Source of the DNA: Schlegelella_A sp035995885 | GTDB lineage: Bacteria > Pseudomonadota > Gammaproteobacteria > Burkholderiales > Burkholderiaceae_C | Direction: 5' to 3' | NCBI GenBank assembly: GCA_035995885.1 | Contig: DASYKC010000210.1 | Location: 1-64,000, forward strand | Length of the DNA: 64,000 bases | Part shown: in pieces, positions 32,690 to 41,561 of the stretch | How positions within the stretch are numbered: the first letter of the stretch is position 1 | How the letters are laid out: each line of letters starts with the position of its first letter | Program-made: the position numbers and the translations under genes | The notes under the pieces: model-generated | Databases searched by the model: none | What the model saw: the letters and a program-made list of their open reading frames with translations, nothing else | Told to the model about the DNA's origin: nothing

Positions 32690-35600
32690 ATGACCGAACC
32701 CGCCGTCGATCCGGAGCAGCCTTGGCTTGGGCTCAACTCCTTCACGGAATCGACGCGCGGCTTCTTCTACGGGCGCGAAGACGAAGTCGCCGAGCTGGCG
32801 CGCCGCGTGCAACGCAAGCTCCTGACGGTGCTCTTCGGCCAGAGCGGCCTGGGCAAGACCTCGATCCTGCGCGCCGGCCTGGTGCCGCGGCTGCGGCCCG
32901 CCGGCCATTGCCCCGTCTACGTCCGGATCGACTACGGGCCGGACTCGCCCTCGCCCGCCGCACAGATCAAGCAGGCCGTGTTTCGCGAGACGCTGGCATC
33001 GGGAACGTGGACGCAGACCGGGGCCTCCGAGGCCGACGAATCGCTCTGGGAATTCCTGCACCACCGCGACGATGTTCTGCTCGACGCGCAAGGCCGCCCG
33101 CTCGTGCCGCTCCTGATCTTCGACCAGTTCGAGGAGATCTTCACCCTGGCCCAGGGCAACGACTTCGGCCGGGCGCGCGCCGCGGAGTTCATCGCCGAGC
33201 TGGCCGACCTCGCCGAGAACCGCCCGCCCCGCGCCCTGGAGGCACGCCTCGACGCCGACGACAGCATCGCCGAGCGCTTCGACTTCGCTCGCACCGATTA
33301 CCGCATCCTGATCGCGCTTCGAGAGGACTATCTCGCCCACCTCGAGTCGCTCAAAGCGACGATGCCGAGCATCACCCAAAACCGCATGCGCCTGGCTCGC
33401 ATGACCGGCGAGCAGGCGCTCGATGCGGTCGTCAAGCCCGGGGGCAAGCTGGTCTCCGGCGAGGTGGCGGAGGCGATCGTGCGCTTCGTCGCAGGCGGCG
33501 CCGAGCTGCGCAATGCCGAGGTCGAGCCTTCGCTGCTGAGCCTGATCTGCCGCGAGCTCAACGCGGCGCGCATGGCCCAGGGCAAGCCCGAGATCTCGGC
33601 CGACCTGCTGGCCGGCTCGCACGCGACGATCCTCGCCGAGTTCTACGAGCGCGCACTGGCCGACCAGCCGCCGGGCGTGCGCCACTTCATCGAAGATCAG
33701 CTGCTCACCGAATCGGCGTTTCGCGAGAACATCGCCGAAGAGCGCGTGCAGAAGGCGTTCGCCGAAGCCGGCGCCGCGCCCGCTGCGCTCGCCACCCTCG
33801 TCGATCGACGCCTGCTGCGCATCGAGGAGCGGCTCGACCTGCGCCGCGTCGAGCTCACGCACGACGTCCTCTGCGGCGTCGTGGCGGCGAGCCGCGAGGC
33901 TCGCCATGAGCGCGAGTCGCGCGACGCGGCCGAAGCGGCACTCGCGTCGCAGCGCGAGCGCGAAACGCAGACCCGGCGCGCGCTGGTCCGGGCGCGCAAG
34001 ATCGCCTCGGTCTGCATCGTGCTCGCGCTCGTCGCTGCCGCCGCGGCGGCGTTCGGCATCTACGGGATGTACGAGGCGCAGAAGACGCGCACCCTCGCCG
34101 AATCGGCGCGGGGCGAGTCGGAGCGGCTGATCGTCTATTTGCTCGATGACTTCTACCGCGAGCTCGAGCCTGTGGGCCGGCTCGAGATCGTCGGCGAGCT
34201 CGCTAAGCGCGCCCTGGCCTACTACGATGGACTCCCGGCCGAGCTGCGCGGGCCCGAGACGATGCGCAATCAGGCGCTCGCGCAGGTGCGCTACGGCGTG
34301 GTGTTGCGCAACCAGGGCCGCGCCGCCGAAGCGTCCAAGGCCCTCGGCGCTTCCGTCGCGACCCTCGACGGCCTGCGTTCGCACGGAGATGCGAGCGAGC
34401 CCACGACGATCGGCCTGGCGATGGGTCTGGTCGGGCAGGCCCGCCTCGGCTCCGAAGGCGATCGGGGCGAGGCGCTGGCCGCGGCGCGCCGCGCGGTCGA
34501 GCTGCTGCGCGCGGCCGCGCCGCCGGCCGACCAGAGCGTTGCCCTTCGCCGCGCGCTCGGAACCGCGTGGACCCAGCTGGGCTTTCTCGAGCAGCGCAGC
34601 GGCCGCGACGAAGAGGCGCTGAAGAGCCTGCAGGCGGGCCTCGACGCCTACCGCAGCGTCGATGGCCTGAAGGGCGACGACGACGCCGCAGCCAACTTCG
34701 CGGTGACCTCGGCGTGGATGATGGATGCCCTGACCGTGTTGGGGCGCCCGGGCGATGCCTTGCGCATCGCCGCCGAGGGGCGCGCCGTGGCGTCCGCCAT
34801 CCTCGAGCGCCAGCCGACGCACATGCTCGCCCTCCGCGCCCGCGCACTCCTCGCCTCGAACACCGCCTCGGCCTACGGCGAGCAGCTGCAATGGGCGCGC
34901 GTGATCGAGGCGGCCGATCTCGCCGCCGAGGATTGGCGCACGCTGTCACGCGTCGATCCGTCCAACGTCATCACCGTGAACAATTTCGGCGTCGCGCACA
35001 TGAATGCTGGCAGCGCGCTGTGGAACCTCGGACATGCCGGCGCGGCTAGGGAGAAATTCCTGCAGGGCGCTGAGTTTCAACGGTCGGCGGCAGCGCGCTC
35101 GGGCATGGTGAGCGGCACGCTCTCGCGACTGACCTTCCTCGCCTCGCTCGCCGATATAGAAGCCGGGCAGCTTGCGACAGGCGACCGGGAGCTGGCTGAG
35201 GCGAAGCGCCTCTACGTCGCTTGGCTCGAGTCGTTTCCGCGAGGTTCTTTCGCGCGCCGCTTATGGGAGTTGACCGAACCGGTGAGCTCGATCGAGCACG
35301 CCGTCGCGCGCGGCGACTTCGCCGCCGCGCGACAAGCCGGCCCAGGCGTGCGCGCGGGCTTCGAGCAGCTCGACCCCGGCACGGACCCGGGTCGACGGCG
35401 TTTCAAGACCGACATTCAGCGCCGCCTGCTCATGGCGCTGGTTCGTGCCGACGTCGAGTCCAACGATCTTCCGGGCGCCGCCCAGCAGGCCCGCGCGCTG
35501 GCCCGATTGCAGAAGGAGACACCGGCCGTCGGCATTGAAACGCAGCGCGATGAAGCCATGGCCCATGCGCTGACGGCCCTGGCGCTGGCGCGCGTCGGTG

Positions 35601-35863
35601 CCGGCGATGAAGCGCGGGCCGAGGCCGCGCTGGCACTGGCGTTCGAGCGCAGACTGCAGGCCATGGAGAGCGACGATCAGGTCCGCCACCTGGGCCTGTC
35701 GATGGCGCTGGTGGCTTCGGGTGCGGCGAACCCGGCCCAGGCAAGCGTGCTGCTGGGCGAGGCGCACACGTCGTTCGATGCGATGGCTGCCGAGCTGCGC
35801 ACATCGCGGACCGGCCGCTGGATCGAAAGCCTGATCGTGCAGGAGCAGCGCTCGCTGCACTGA
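32690..35863 (+). CDS. nSTAND-type NTPase with transmembrane segment and helical-repeat C-terminus
   Basis: A 1057-residue STAND (signal transduction ATPase) protein. PWLGLNSFTESTRGFFYGRE opens the domain, as in nSTAND proteins. Walker A is FGQSGLGKTSIL (residues 49-60) and Walker B LLIFDQFEEIF (about 141-151). VSGEVAEAIVRFVAGG and LTHDVLCGVV belong to the winged-helix part. One transmembrane segment lies at about 440-460 (VCIVLALVAAAAAAFGIYG). The rest (about 480-1057) is alpha-helical, TPR-like, and probably senses a ligand or partner. STAND proteins oligomerise on stimulus; many act in bacterial immunity or signalling. The SIR2-cyclase gene is divergent. Confidence 0.85.
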   Translation: MTEPAVDPEQPWLGLNSFTESTRGFFYGREDEVAELARRVQRKLLTVLFGQSGLGKTSILRAGLVPRLRPAGHCPVYVRIDYGPDSPSPAAQIKQAVFRETLASGTWTQTGASEADESLWEFLHHRDDVLLDAQGRPLVPLLIFDQFEEIFTLAQGNDFGRARAAEFIAELADLAENRPPRALEARLDADDSIAERFDFARTDYRILIALREDYLAHLESLKATMPSITQNRMRLARMTGEQALDAVVKPGGKLVSGEVAEAIVRFVAGGAELRNAEVEPSLLSLICRELNAARMAQGKPEISADLLAGSHATILAEFYERALADQPPGVRHFIEDQLLTESAFRENIAEERVQKAFAEAGAAPAALATLVDRRLLRIEERLDLRRVELTHDVLCGVVAASREARHERESRDAAEAALASQRERETQTRRALVRARKIASVCIVLALVAAAAAAFGIYGMYEAQKTRTLAESARGESERLIVYLLDDFYRELEPVGRLEIVGELAKRALAYYDGLPAELRGPETMRNQALAQVRYGVVLRNQGRAAEASKALGASVATLDGLRSHGDASEPTTIGLAMGLVGQARLGSEGDRGEALAAARRAVELLRAAAPPADQSVALRRALGTAWTQLGFLEQRSGRDEEALKSLQAGLDAYRSVDGLKGDDDAAANFAVTSAWMMDALTVLGRPGDALRIAAEGRAVASAILERQPTHMLALRARALLASNTASAYGEQLQWARVIEAADLAAEDWRTLSRVDPSNVITVNNFGVAHMNAGSALWNLGHAGAAREKFLQGAEFQRSAAARSGMVSGTLSRLTFLASLADIEAGQLATGDRELAEAKRLYVAWLESFPRGSFARRLWELTEPVSSIEHAVARGDFAAARQAGPGVRAGFEQLDPGTDPGRRRFKTDIQRRLLMALVRADVESNDLPGAAQQARALARLQKETPAVGIETQRDEAMAHALTALALARVGAGDEARAEAALALAFERRLQAMESDDQVRHLGLSMALVASGAANPAQASVLLGEAHTSFDAMAAELRTSRTGRWIESLIVQEQRSLH

Positions 35864-36444
35864 CCGCTTCGAGCCAGCCGACTCGCATCGTCCAGCGAGC
35901 GCCGCATCACGATCGAAATCGAGATCGCGCGGCGCCGTGTAATCATCGCCGCAGAACCGGGTCAGCTGGCGAAGCGCTCCTACCCTAGCTGCGAGTGCCA
36001 CTCCCCTCGTCGCTTGATGCGGTCGCAATCTTGTGCTTATAGGGCAATGCGTTCCAGTCTCGGCGACCAACAATAGTCAAAAGCCTCGCGCTCCACAGGT
36101 AAATCGCGCCGCGCGTTCCGAGCCGAGAGCCGCCTGCGAGACGCGTTTCGCCATCAAACAGCGCATGGGAACGCGGAGCGTTAGGCCAAACGGCGGATAG
36201 GGATTGCAATGATCCGAATGAAGCGGCGTGAGGTCCTTCTACCTATGCTTCTCGGGCGGTGCCCTCGGGTCGGGGCGCAACGGCCGGCAACCTCGGTCGT
36301 ACACGGGGTCGACCCTGAGCGGTCGTTCACATCCGTCGGACGAATCACTGCTCCGCGGCAGAAGCAGTTGTTCGAGACCCGGACATCGAAGAACCGCGAC
36401 GGGCCCAGAGCGACCGCGGCCGTTGATAGCTACAGCAGCCGGAC
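35864..36444. other. Gene-poor stretch with relic sequence
   Basis: About 580 bp without a convincing gene. A 79-codon frame from 36209 begins MIRMKRREVLLPMLLG, which resembles the MKRREFL..LGGA signal peptides of ABC substrate-binding proteins, but the match ends within 25 residues and shifts frame. Nearby, at 36292-36330, is CGGGGTCGACCCTGAGCGGTCG, part of a GTCG/CGAC-rich word set (first 20 bases: CGGGGTCGACCCTGAGCGGT). I read the stretch as decayed DNA. Confidence 0.45.
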
Positions 36445-37188
36445 CTAGTATGTGAACCTCTCGAAGGGATCGTCTTGCAACTTCAAGTTTGACCAGTCGA
36501 AGTCGTAGCGCTCGGCGGTTGGCCACTCCGGGAAGCGGACGGAGAAATAGTCCCCGATCGCTAGCCCTGCGCCGTCGCTACGCGGTCCCGACCCCAGCGT
36601 AATGGCGTACATCCCCGGCGACGGCATGAAGTCCTCAGTGCCAAATTGCGCGGACAGCAGGACCAGGACGCCCGTCACGGCGTCAATCGCGTTCTCCAAC
36701 GAGGCGTTGGAGAACTCCTTGTGCCGGTCGTGCTTTGAGTCGTTGTAGGCCCGATACCAGCTCAAGCTCTGTGTGCCGGACCAAGCGCTAAACGGCTTCC
36801 TTGCGTTCTGCGAGCCGGTCCATATCGGAAACAAGACTTCGAATTCTGATAGCCGATGCGTAGCCTCGATTTTCCGATAGTCCTGCATGTTCCAATCGCC
36901 ACCGCCCGCCTTCATGTAGCCGTGCTCTCGCAAGATTGCCTTGCAGTTGGCCTCTGCTTCCATGCATGCGCGCGCCAAAAGGGAGTGGAGACGAAACGAG
37001 TAAGTAGCGAGATTCGAGTCCGCGGGCTCGATGAAGTCAAATAGCTCGACCAAATCGGCTTGCAGTAGCTTGAAGGACCTGATTAGATGTAGCGCGTCCT
37101 TGGCGAAGCGCAAGTCCTTCACGTAGTCCATTGAGAACACGCCGGTGGTTTCGGGGCGTAGTGTTCGCAGGTAGGGCTTCGTGAGCAT
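36445..37188 (-). CDS. Hypothetical protein, possible HEPN-like helical protein
   Basis: A 247-residue protein of unrecognised family. Its codon use is less GC-biased than the flanks, suggesting transfer. The first 200 residues are mostly helical and include WYRAYNDSKHDRHKEF near residue 150, where an R-x6-H spacing recalls the HEPN RNase motif (R-x4-6-H). The C-terminal part (GDYFSVRFPEWPTAERYDFDW) is beta-like. HEPN membership is a guess; it may instead be a plain uncharacterised accessory protein. It stands alone between the STAND gene and the CadC-like regulator. Confidence 0.65.
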   Translation of the reverse strand: MLTKPYLRTLRPETTGVFSMDYVKDLRFAKDALHLIRSFKLLQADLVELFDFIEPADSNLATYSFRLHSLLARACMEAEANCKAILREHGYMKAGGGDWNMQDYRKIEATHRLSEFEVLFPIWTGSQNARKPFSAWSGTQSLSWYRAYNDSKHDRHKEFSNASLENAIDAVTGVLVLLSAQFGTEDFMPSPGMYAITLGSGPRSDGAGLAIGDYFSVRFPEWPTAERYDFDWSNLKLQDDPFERFTY

Positions 37189-37377
37189 GCCTCACTTTAC
37201 TGCACAGTTCGGCGACTCGAGAGCAGCTTGTAGCCGACGCTCTACGCGTCAGCGTTGCTATTCCGCGAGTCGCATGTTCGAGAGGTAAAGGGACGGCTGG
37301 ACGGCTCCCTTCAGGCGCGGGCCGCCGTCAAGCCTGGACCACGCGCCAGTGGACATAGCTGCATCTTGGTGCTCGGA

Positions 37378-39276
37378 CTAGACGGGATACTTGAGCCGGG
37401 TCAGCAAGGCCGCAAACCGGGGATCGTTGCGCAAGCTCTTCCAGCGAGGGTCGAGGCGAAGCCACACCAACCAGTGCGAGCGCTCCTCGAATGCCATTTC
37501 GAGCGAGCGGAAAGCCTCGTCGGACTGGCCGAGGCCAGCGTGCACCAGCGCGATGCCGTACGCAGTGACAAAGCGCTCGGCCGAGAGCGACTGCATCTCG
37601 CGCAGCACCATGCGCGCCTCGCTGGTCATCCCCGCCATTGCGTATGTGAAGCCGCGTGCCGCCACGAGAACCGACCATTGGCGTGCCTTCGCTTCCGCGA
37701 CGGCCGTTTCGGCCAACGCGGCGTCGAAACGGCCCAATTCCAGAAGCGCGCGAGCGAGCCAGAGGTGAGCCAGCATGAAGTCGCTCTTCATGTCGAGCAC
37801 TGCTCGGAACTGCGCGACTGCTTCTGGATACCGGCCGTTGTAATAGTGGTGAAAGCCGATGTCGGTGTTGATTGCGAGCGAGAGAGGGTCCAGCCTGTGG
37901 GCCGTCTGGATTTCGCCGAACGCATGATCCGGTCGACCGCTCGCCAGCAGGTACACCGCGTACCACTGGTGCGAAACCGCATCATTCGGATTGAGTGAGA
38001 TCGCGCGCAGGAACTCGTCGCGCGCCCCCTCCCAGTCCCAGTCGAAATAGAACTTGATGTAGGCGAGCGAGGCATGGGCCTGCGCGAGTGAGGGGTCGAG
38101 CTCGAGCGCTTTCAATGCGTACGGACGCGCGACCGGGAACGTGCCGGCCGGCGCCACGAAACCGAGATAGCCGAGCGTCGTGTGCGCGTCGGCCAGCGCA
38201 GCATGCGCCAGCGCGAAGCGCGGATCGAGCTCGATGGCGCGGCGGAATTGAACGATCGCGCTGTGCAAGCTCGCCTCGGAGCGCTGGTTCCAAAGAAAGC
38301 GGCCCTGCAGATAGGCTTGGTAAGCCGGCGCGCTCGCCGTCGGCTCACCCGACGTCGTCGCCTCATCGACGCCGGTCGAGACCCCGACCTGCAAGGCGCC
38401 CGCAAGATCCCGGAGAACTCGGGCTTCCAGCTTCGGCAGATCTCCCGGCGCGACCTCGTACGCCTTGCTCCACACCTGGGCGTTCCGAGCAACGTCGACC
38501 AGCTCGAGCTGCAGCCTGATGGCGTCCCGCGTCTGCGAAAGCGAGCCGGTCACCACAGCGGCGGCATCGAGCGCGCGGCCAGCAGCAGCCGGGTCGCCGA
38601 GTGCATCCTTGAAGCGGAAAGCCGAGGCACGCGGCGAAACGCGCAACTCTGGGAATCGGGTCAGGCCGTTGATCACCGCCTCGGCGACGCCGTCCGTCAG
38701 ATAAGCGCCCTGACCCTCGTCCGCACCGAACGGTAACACCGCGACGGACGGATAGGGTGCCCTCCCGGAGCGACTTTGCCAGCGGGACACGCCCAGGATC
38801 GCGAGCGCGGCGGCAGACATGCCGGCCAAGAGCAAAGCGGCTCTTCGGCGTGGAAACATCGAGCCAACGTCGGCATCACGGGAAAGGCCGGTCGACGCGC
38901 GCGCGATCAGACCGTCGCGGAGCGGTGCCGGTTCGAGGGCCGTGGCACCGTCAGCGAGCTCGACCGCCGCCTGAAAGCGGTAGCCCTGTCTGGGCACTGT
39001 CTCGATCCATTCACCTTCGGGAGCTGCGCCGAGGACCTTGCGAAGCGCCGAGACGTTCACGCTCAGGTTGACCTCCTCGACCACGACCGCGGGCCACACG
39101 GCACGCAACAGTTCGTCCTTCGTGACGAGGTGTCCAGACTGCCGGACGAGGACGACCAGCAGATCGAACGCCTTGCCTGTCAAGGCGACGGGCTTGCCAT
39201 GGCGCAGCAACCGACGCTCGCTCGGCATCAGGATGAACTCGCCAAAGCGGTAGATCGCCTGCTCGTGAGGCTTCAT
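37378..39276 (-). CDS. CadC-like winged-helix regulator with membrane segment and TPR domain
   Basis: A 632-residue one-component regulator. Residues about 5-100 are an OmpR/PhoB-type winged helix (VALTGKAFDLLVVLVRQSG, LLRAVWPAVVVEEVNLSVNV, IETVPRQGYRFQA). One transmembrane segment follows at about 145-162 (ALLLAGMSAAALAILGV). A TolB-N/adenylyl-cyclase-associated strand (SVAVLPFGADEGQGAYLTDG) comes next, then TPR repeats to the end, for example RAIELDPRFALAHAALADAH. It would sense periplasmic or envelope cues and bind DNA at the membrane. ATG 39276 lies 107 bp from the divergent NTF2-like gene, a likely target. Confidence 0.9.
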   Translation of the reverse strand: MKPHEQAIYRFGEFILMPSERRLLRHGKPVALTGKAFDLLVVLVRQSGHLVTKDELLRAVWPAVVVEEVNLSVNVSALRKVLGAAPEGEWIETVPRQGYRFQAAVELADGATALEPAPLRDGLIARASTGLSRDADVGSMFPRRRAALLLAGMSAAALAILGVSRWQSRSGRAPYPSVAVLPFGADEGQGAYLTDGVAEAVINGLTRFPELRVSPRASAFRFKDALGDPAAAGRALDAAAVVTGSLSQTRDAIRLQLELVDVARNAQVWSKAYEVAPGDLPKLEARVLRDLAGALQVGVSTGVDEATTSGEPTASAPAYQAYLQGRFLWNQRSEASLHSAIVQFRRAIELDPRFALAHAALADAHTTLGYLGFVAPAGTFPVARPYALKALELDPSLAQAHASLAYIKFYFDWDWEGARDEFLRAISLNPNDAVSHQWYAVYLLASGRPDHAFGEIQTAHRLDPLSLAINTDIGFHHYYNGRYPEAVAQFRAVLDMKSDFMLAHLWLARALLELGRFDAALAETAVAEAKARQWSVLVAARGFTYAMAGMTSEARMVLREMQSLSAERFVTAYGIALVHAGLGQSDEAFRSLEMAFEERSHWLVWLRLDPRWKSLRNDPRFAALLTRLKYPV

Positions 39277-39383
39277 GCTGCCTTTAGGAGATTTGCAAGG
39301 GAAATCCAGTGGCTTCGCAGGGACCGGCCGATCACCGGTCGAGATCATGGCACGGCCAGTTCTCAACCCACCCGGAGCTACCC

Positions 39384-39890
39384 ATGAATCCATTGACCGT
39401 CTTCCCGCACCGTCGCAACCGTCTTCTCGAAGCCGTGTTGCTGGCGGGCCTTCTGACCTTGTCGGCCACAGCGGCGACCGCAGCGCCTGAGGACGACGTG
39501 CGCCTGGTATTCGAGCGGTTCGTCAGCGCGCAGAACGCGCACGACCTTGTCGCAGTTGGCGAGGTCCTTCTCGATTCGCCGAACTTCCTCTGGGTCACTC
39601 GTGGCGCGCCGATCTGGGGCCGCGACGCCGCACTGAAGCGGTTTGAAACCCTGTATCAAGGCACCTGGAAGCTGTCGCCCGACACGAGCAGCCTGAAAAC
39701 TGTCCTGGTAAACGACACGACGGCGCAACTCTATGTGCCGATCACCTTCAACATCGGGCCGCCGGGACAATCCGCACCGGACGCTCCGTTCCTCATGAAT
39801 CAGACACTGGTCAAAACGGCTGCGGGTTGGCGCATCGCGAATATCTTGCCGGTACCCTTGCCATCGCCAGCCGCGGTGCCGGTGAAATGA
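39384..39890 (+). CDS. Secreted NTF2-like (SnoaL/DUF4440-type) protein
   Basis: A 168-residue protein with a signal peptide (residues about 1-34, ending ATAAPED). The NTF2-like cone fold follows: VRLVFERFVSAQNAHDLVAV and PNFLWVTRGAPIWGRDAALK open it, and LVKTAAGWRIANILPVP closes it. Such domains bind small ligands or act as enzymes; the role here is unknown. It is divergent from the CadC-like regulator, which suggests regulation by it. The frame opens at 39309, but ATG 39384 starts the signal peptide. Confidence 0.8.
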   Translation: MNPLTVFPHRRNRLLEAVLLAGLLTLSATAATAAPEDDVRLVFERFVSAQNAHDLVAVGEVLLDSPNFLWVTRGAPIWGRDAALKRFETLYQGTWKLSPDTSSLKTVLVNDTTAQLYVPITFNIGPPGQSAPDAPFLMNQTLVKTAAGWRIANILPVPLPSPAAVPVK

Positions 39891-40106
39891 CGTGTGAGCA
39901 GGGCGGGCACCAATGCCGACCTCCGCCTTGCCAGTCCCCAGGCGGCTGCAAAGACCGTTCCGGTCTGAAGCAGGCATTCGCGGTTAGCTAACTTGACAGC
40001 TTCTGGGGCAAAAGGAGTGTCCTGCTCCGCCGCCCCAAGCGGCCGCCATGTAATCTGCACCCGACGGGCGATCGCGGTTGCCCGTCAAGCGTCAGATTCC
40101 GAAGCT

Positions 40107-41177
40107 TCAGTCGTCCCGATGCTGCGAATCGAGAATAGCCACGCCGTTCGCAGTCGACACACCGAGGCTGATGAGTCCGGACGGAGTCAGCGTACCGAAC
40201 TTGTCATAGCTCAGCAAATACAGCTGGGAACCGCCATGGAGCACGCCCATGACGCCGTCATCAGCGTCGAGATCGGTCACTCCGGCCGCTAGGGTCGCCG
40301 CCACGCCGCTGTCGATGAAGATGTTGTTGCCGGTTCCGACCAGGCGGCTGATGGTTCCACTGCCCGTGTTCGCAGTGAAGACATATTTGCCGACGCGAGT
40401 CGTCCAGCAGGGCGCCGTGGCCCCCGCCCCTGACGACACGACATCGGTGAACGCACCGTTGCGGAACAGACCGTCCTGGCTGGTGTGCGCGAGCGTGATG
40501 ATCGCGGTGCCATCCGAATAGACCGAGAATCCGAACGGCGTCAGCGATCCCGCTGGCCCGGACACTACTTGCGGCGTGGCGCTGCTCACCGCGCCGTTCC
40601 GCAACGTCACGACATCGACGCTGCCGGGGTTCGGGTCCGTCTTCAGCGTGACGAGCAAGGTGTTCTTGTCGAGCACGCCGACTTGCGCCGTGCTCCCGGA
40701 CGGCGGTGTCGCCCCGCCCACCAGCTGCAGCGGGGCCGAGCCGTCCCTCCAGACATCGCCGCCCTGCATCTCGAACGAATCGACTGTCGTCGCCCCGGCG
40801 ACGTACATGTGATGGTTGCCGAAATCGATGCTCACTGGCGCGCTGCTGGTAGCGACGATCTGATCGAGTCTGAATCCGTTTCCATTGCGCTTGAACAGCG
40901 AGACGGAATTCGACCCGTAGTTGACGACAGCGACCAGGTTGCCGTTGAGCTGCTTCACGCCTCGCGCGTTGCCCGATACGCCGCCCAGGCCCTTAGTCGA
41001 AAGCCTTTGCAGCAGCGCTCTGGTGCGCGTGTCGAACACCAGAATCTCGTTCGACACCCGGTCGTTGGTCATGACCACCGCAAGCGGACTGCTTTCGTGA
41101 TCTGCACGCGCACTTGCGGTGCTCGCCGCAAGCGAGAGCAGGACCGCTACGCAAATTGAAATCCCTGACTTGATCAT
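40107..41177 (-). CDS. Secreted beta-propeller (lactonase-like) protein
   Basis: A 356-residue protein with a signal peptide (about residues 1-25, ending ASARAD). The body is a series of short beta-rich repeats typical of a seven-bladed propeller, such as SNEILVFDTRTRALLQRL, GNLVAVVNYGSNSVSLFKR and GKYVFTANTGSGTISRLVG. This pattern matches YVTN/lactonase-like and NHL-like secreted proteins of unknown substrate. No metal- or substrate-binding residues can be assigned with confidence. It is divergent from the patatin gene. Confidence 0.75.
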   Translation of the reverse strand: MIKSGISICVAVLLSLAASTASARADHESSPLAVVMTNDRVSNEILVFDTRTRALLQRLSTKGLGGVSGNARGVKQLNGNLVAVVNYGSNSVSLFKRNGNGFRLDQIVATSSAPVSIDFGNHHMYVAGATTVDSFEMQGGDVWRDGSAPLQLVGGATPPSGSTAQVGVLDKNTLLVTLKTDPNPGSVDVVTLRNGAVSSATPQVVSGPAGSLTPFGFSVYSDGTAIITLAHTSQDGLFRNGAFTDVVSSGAGATAPCWTTRVGKYVFTANTGSGTISRLVGTGNNIFIDSGVAATLAAGVTDLDADDGVMGVLHGGSQLYLLSYDKFGTLTPSGLISLGVSTANGVAILDSQHRDD

Positions 41178-41561
41178 GTCGAAGTTCCTTTGAGAGCGTT
41201 AGATTGGCCGATTGCGATTGCTGGTCTGGAATCAGGTTCGAACGGCACGTTCCTCGCAAAAGGTCAGTCACCTGACAGTGGATGCGACAGCTGGCTTCAA
41301 GACACCTTGTCGCACGACGGGTTGCGGCATCGCGGAGACTCGGCGCATCACCGGAGCGAAATCCGCGAGCGGGCCGAATTCCAAGACGCACACAGCTTTT
41401 CGTCGGCAGGCGGCGACGCTTCTTACTTCGAAGTCGTGATCCGATGCTGGACGTCTCTACGGCGCCTCAAGGTCGGACTTACCTTCGTCGACACCGCGAC
41501 CGAACGAACGACGGCATGTTCAGGTAGTCCTGCCGAGGATCGCGTGCCTGAAAATTCATGC
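41178..41561. other. Divergent upstream region of lactonase-like and patatin genes
   Basis: The patatin frame is open back to 41190, but the encoded 124 residues show no family or membrane feature and codon quality is poor. I regard this as the shared regulatory region. No clear promoter consensus was identified. Confidence 0.45.

Noticed and set aside
36209..36448. 79-codon frame beginning like an ABC substrate-binding signal peptide
   Set aside because: Similarity stops after about 12 residues and shifts frame; no mature domain. Mentioned only as part of the gene-poor stretch.
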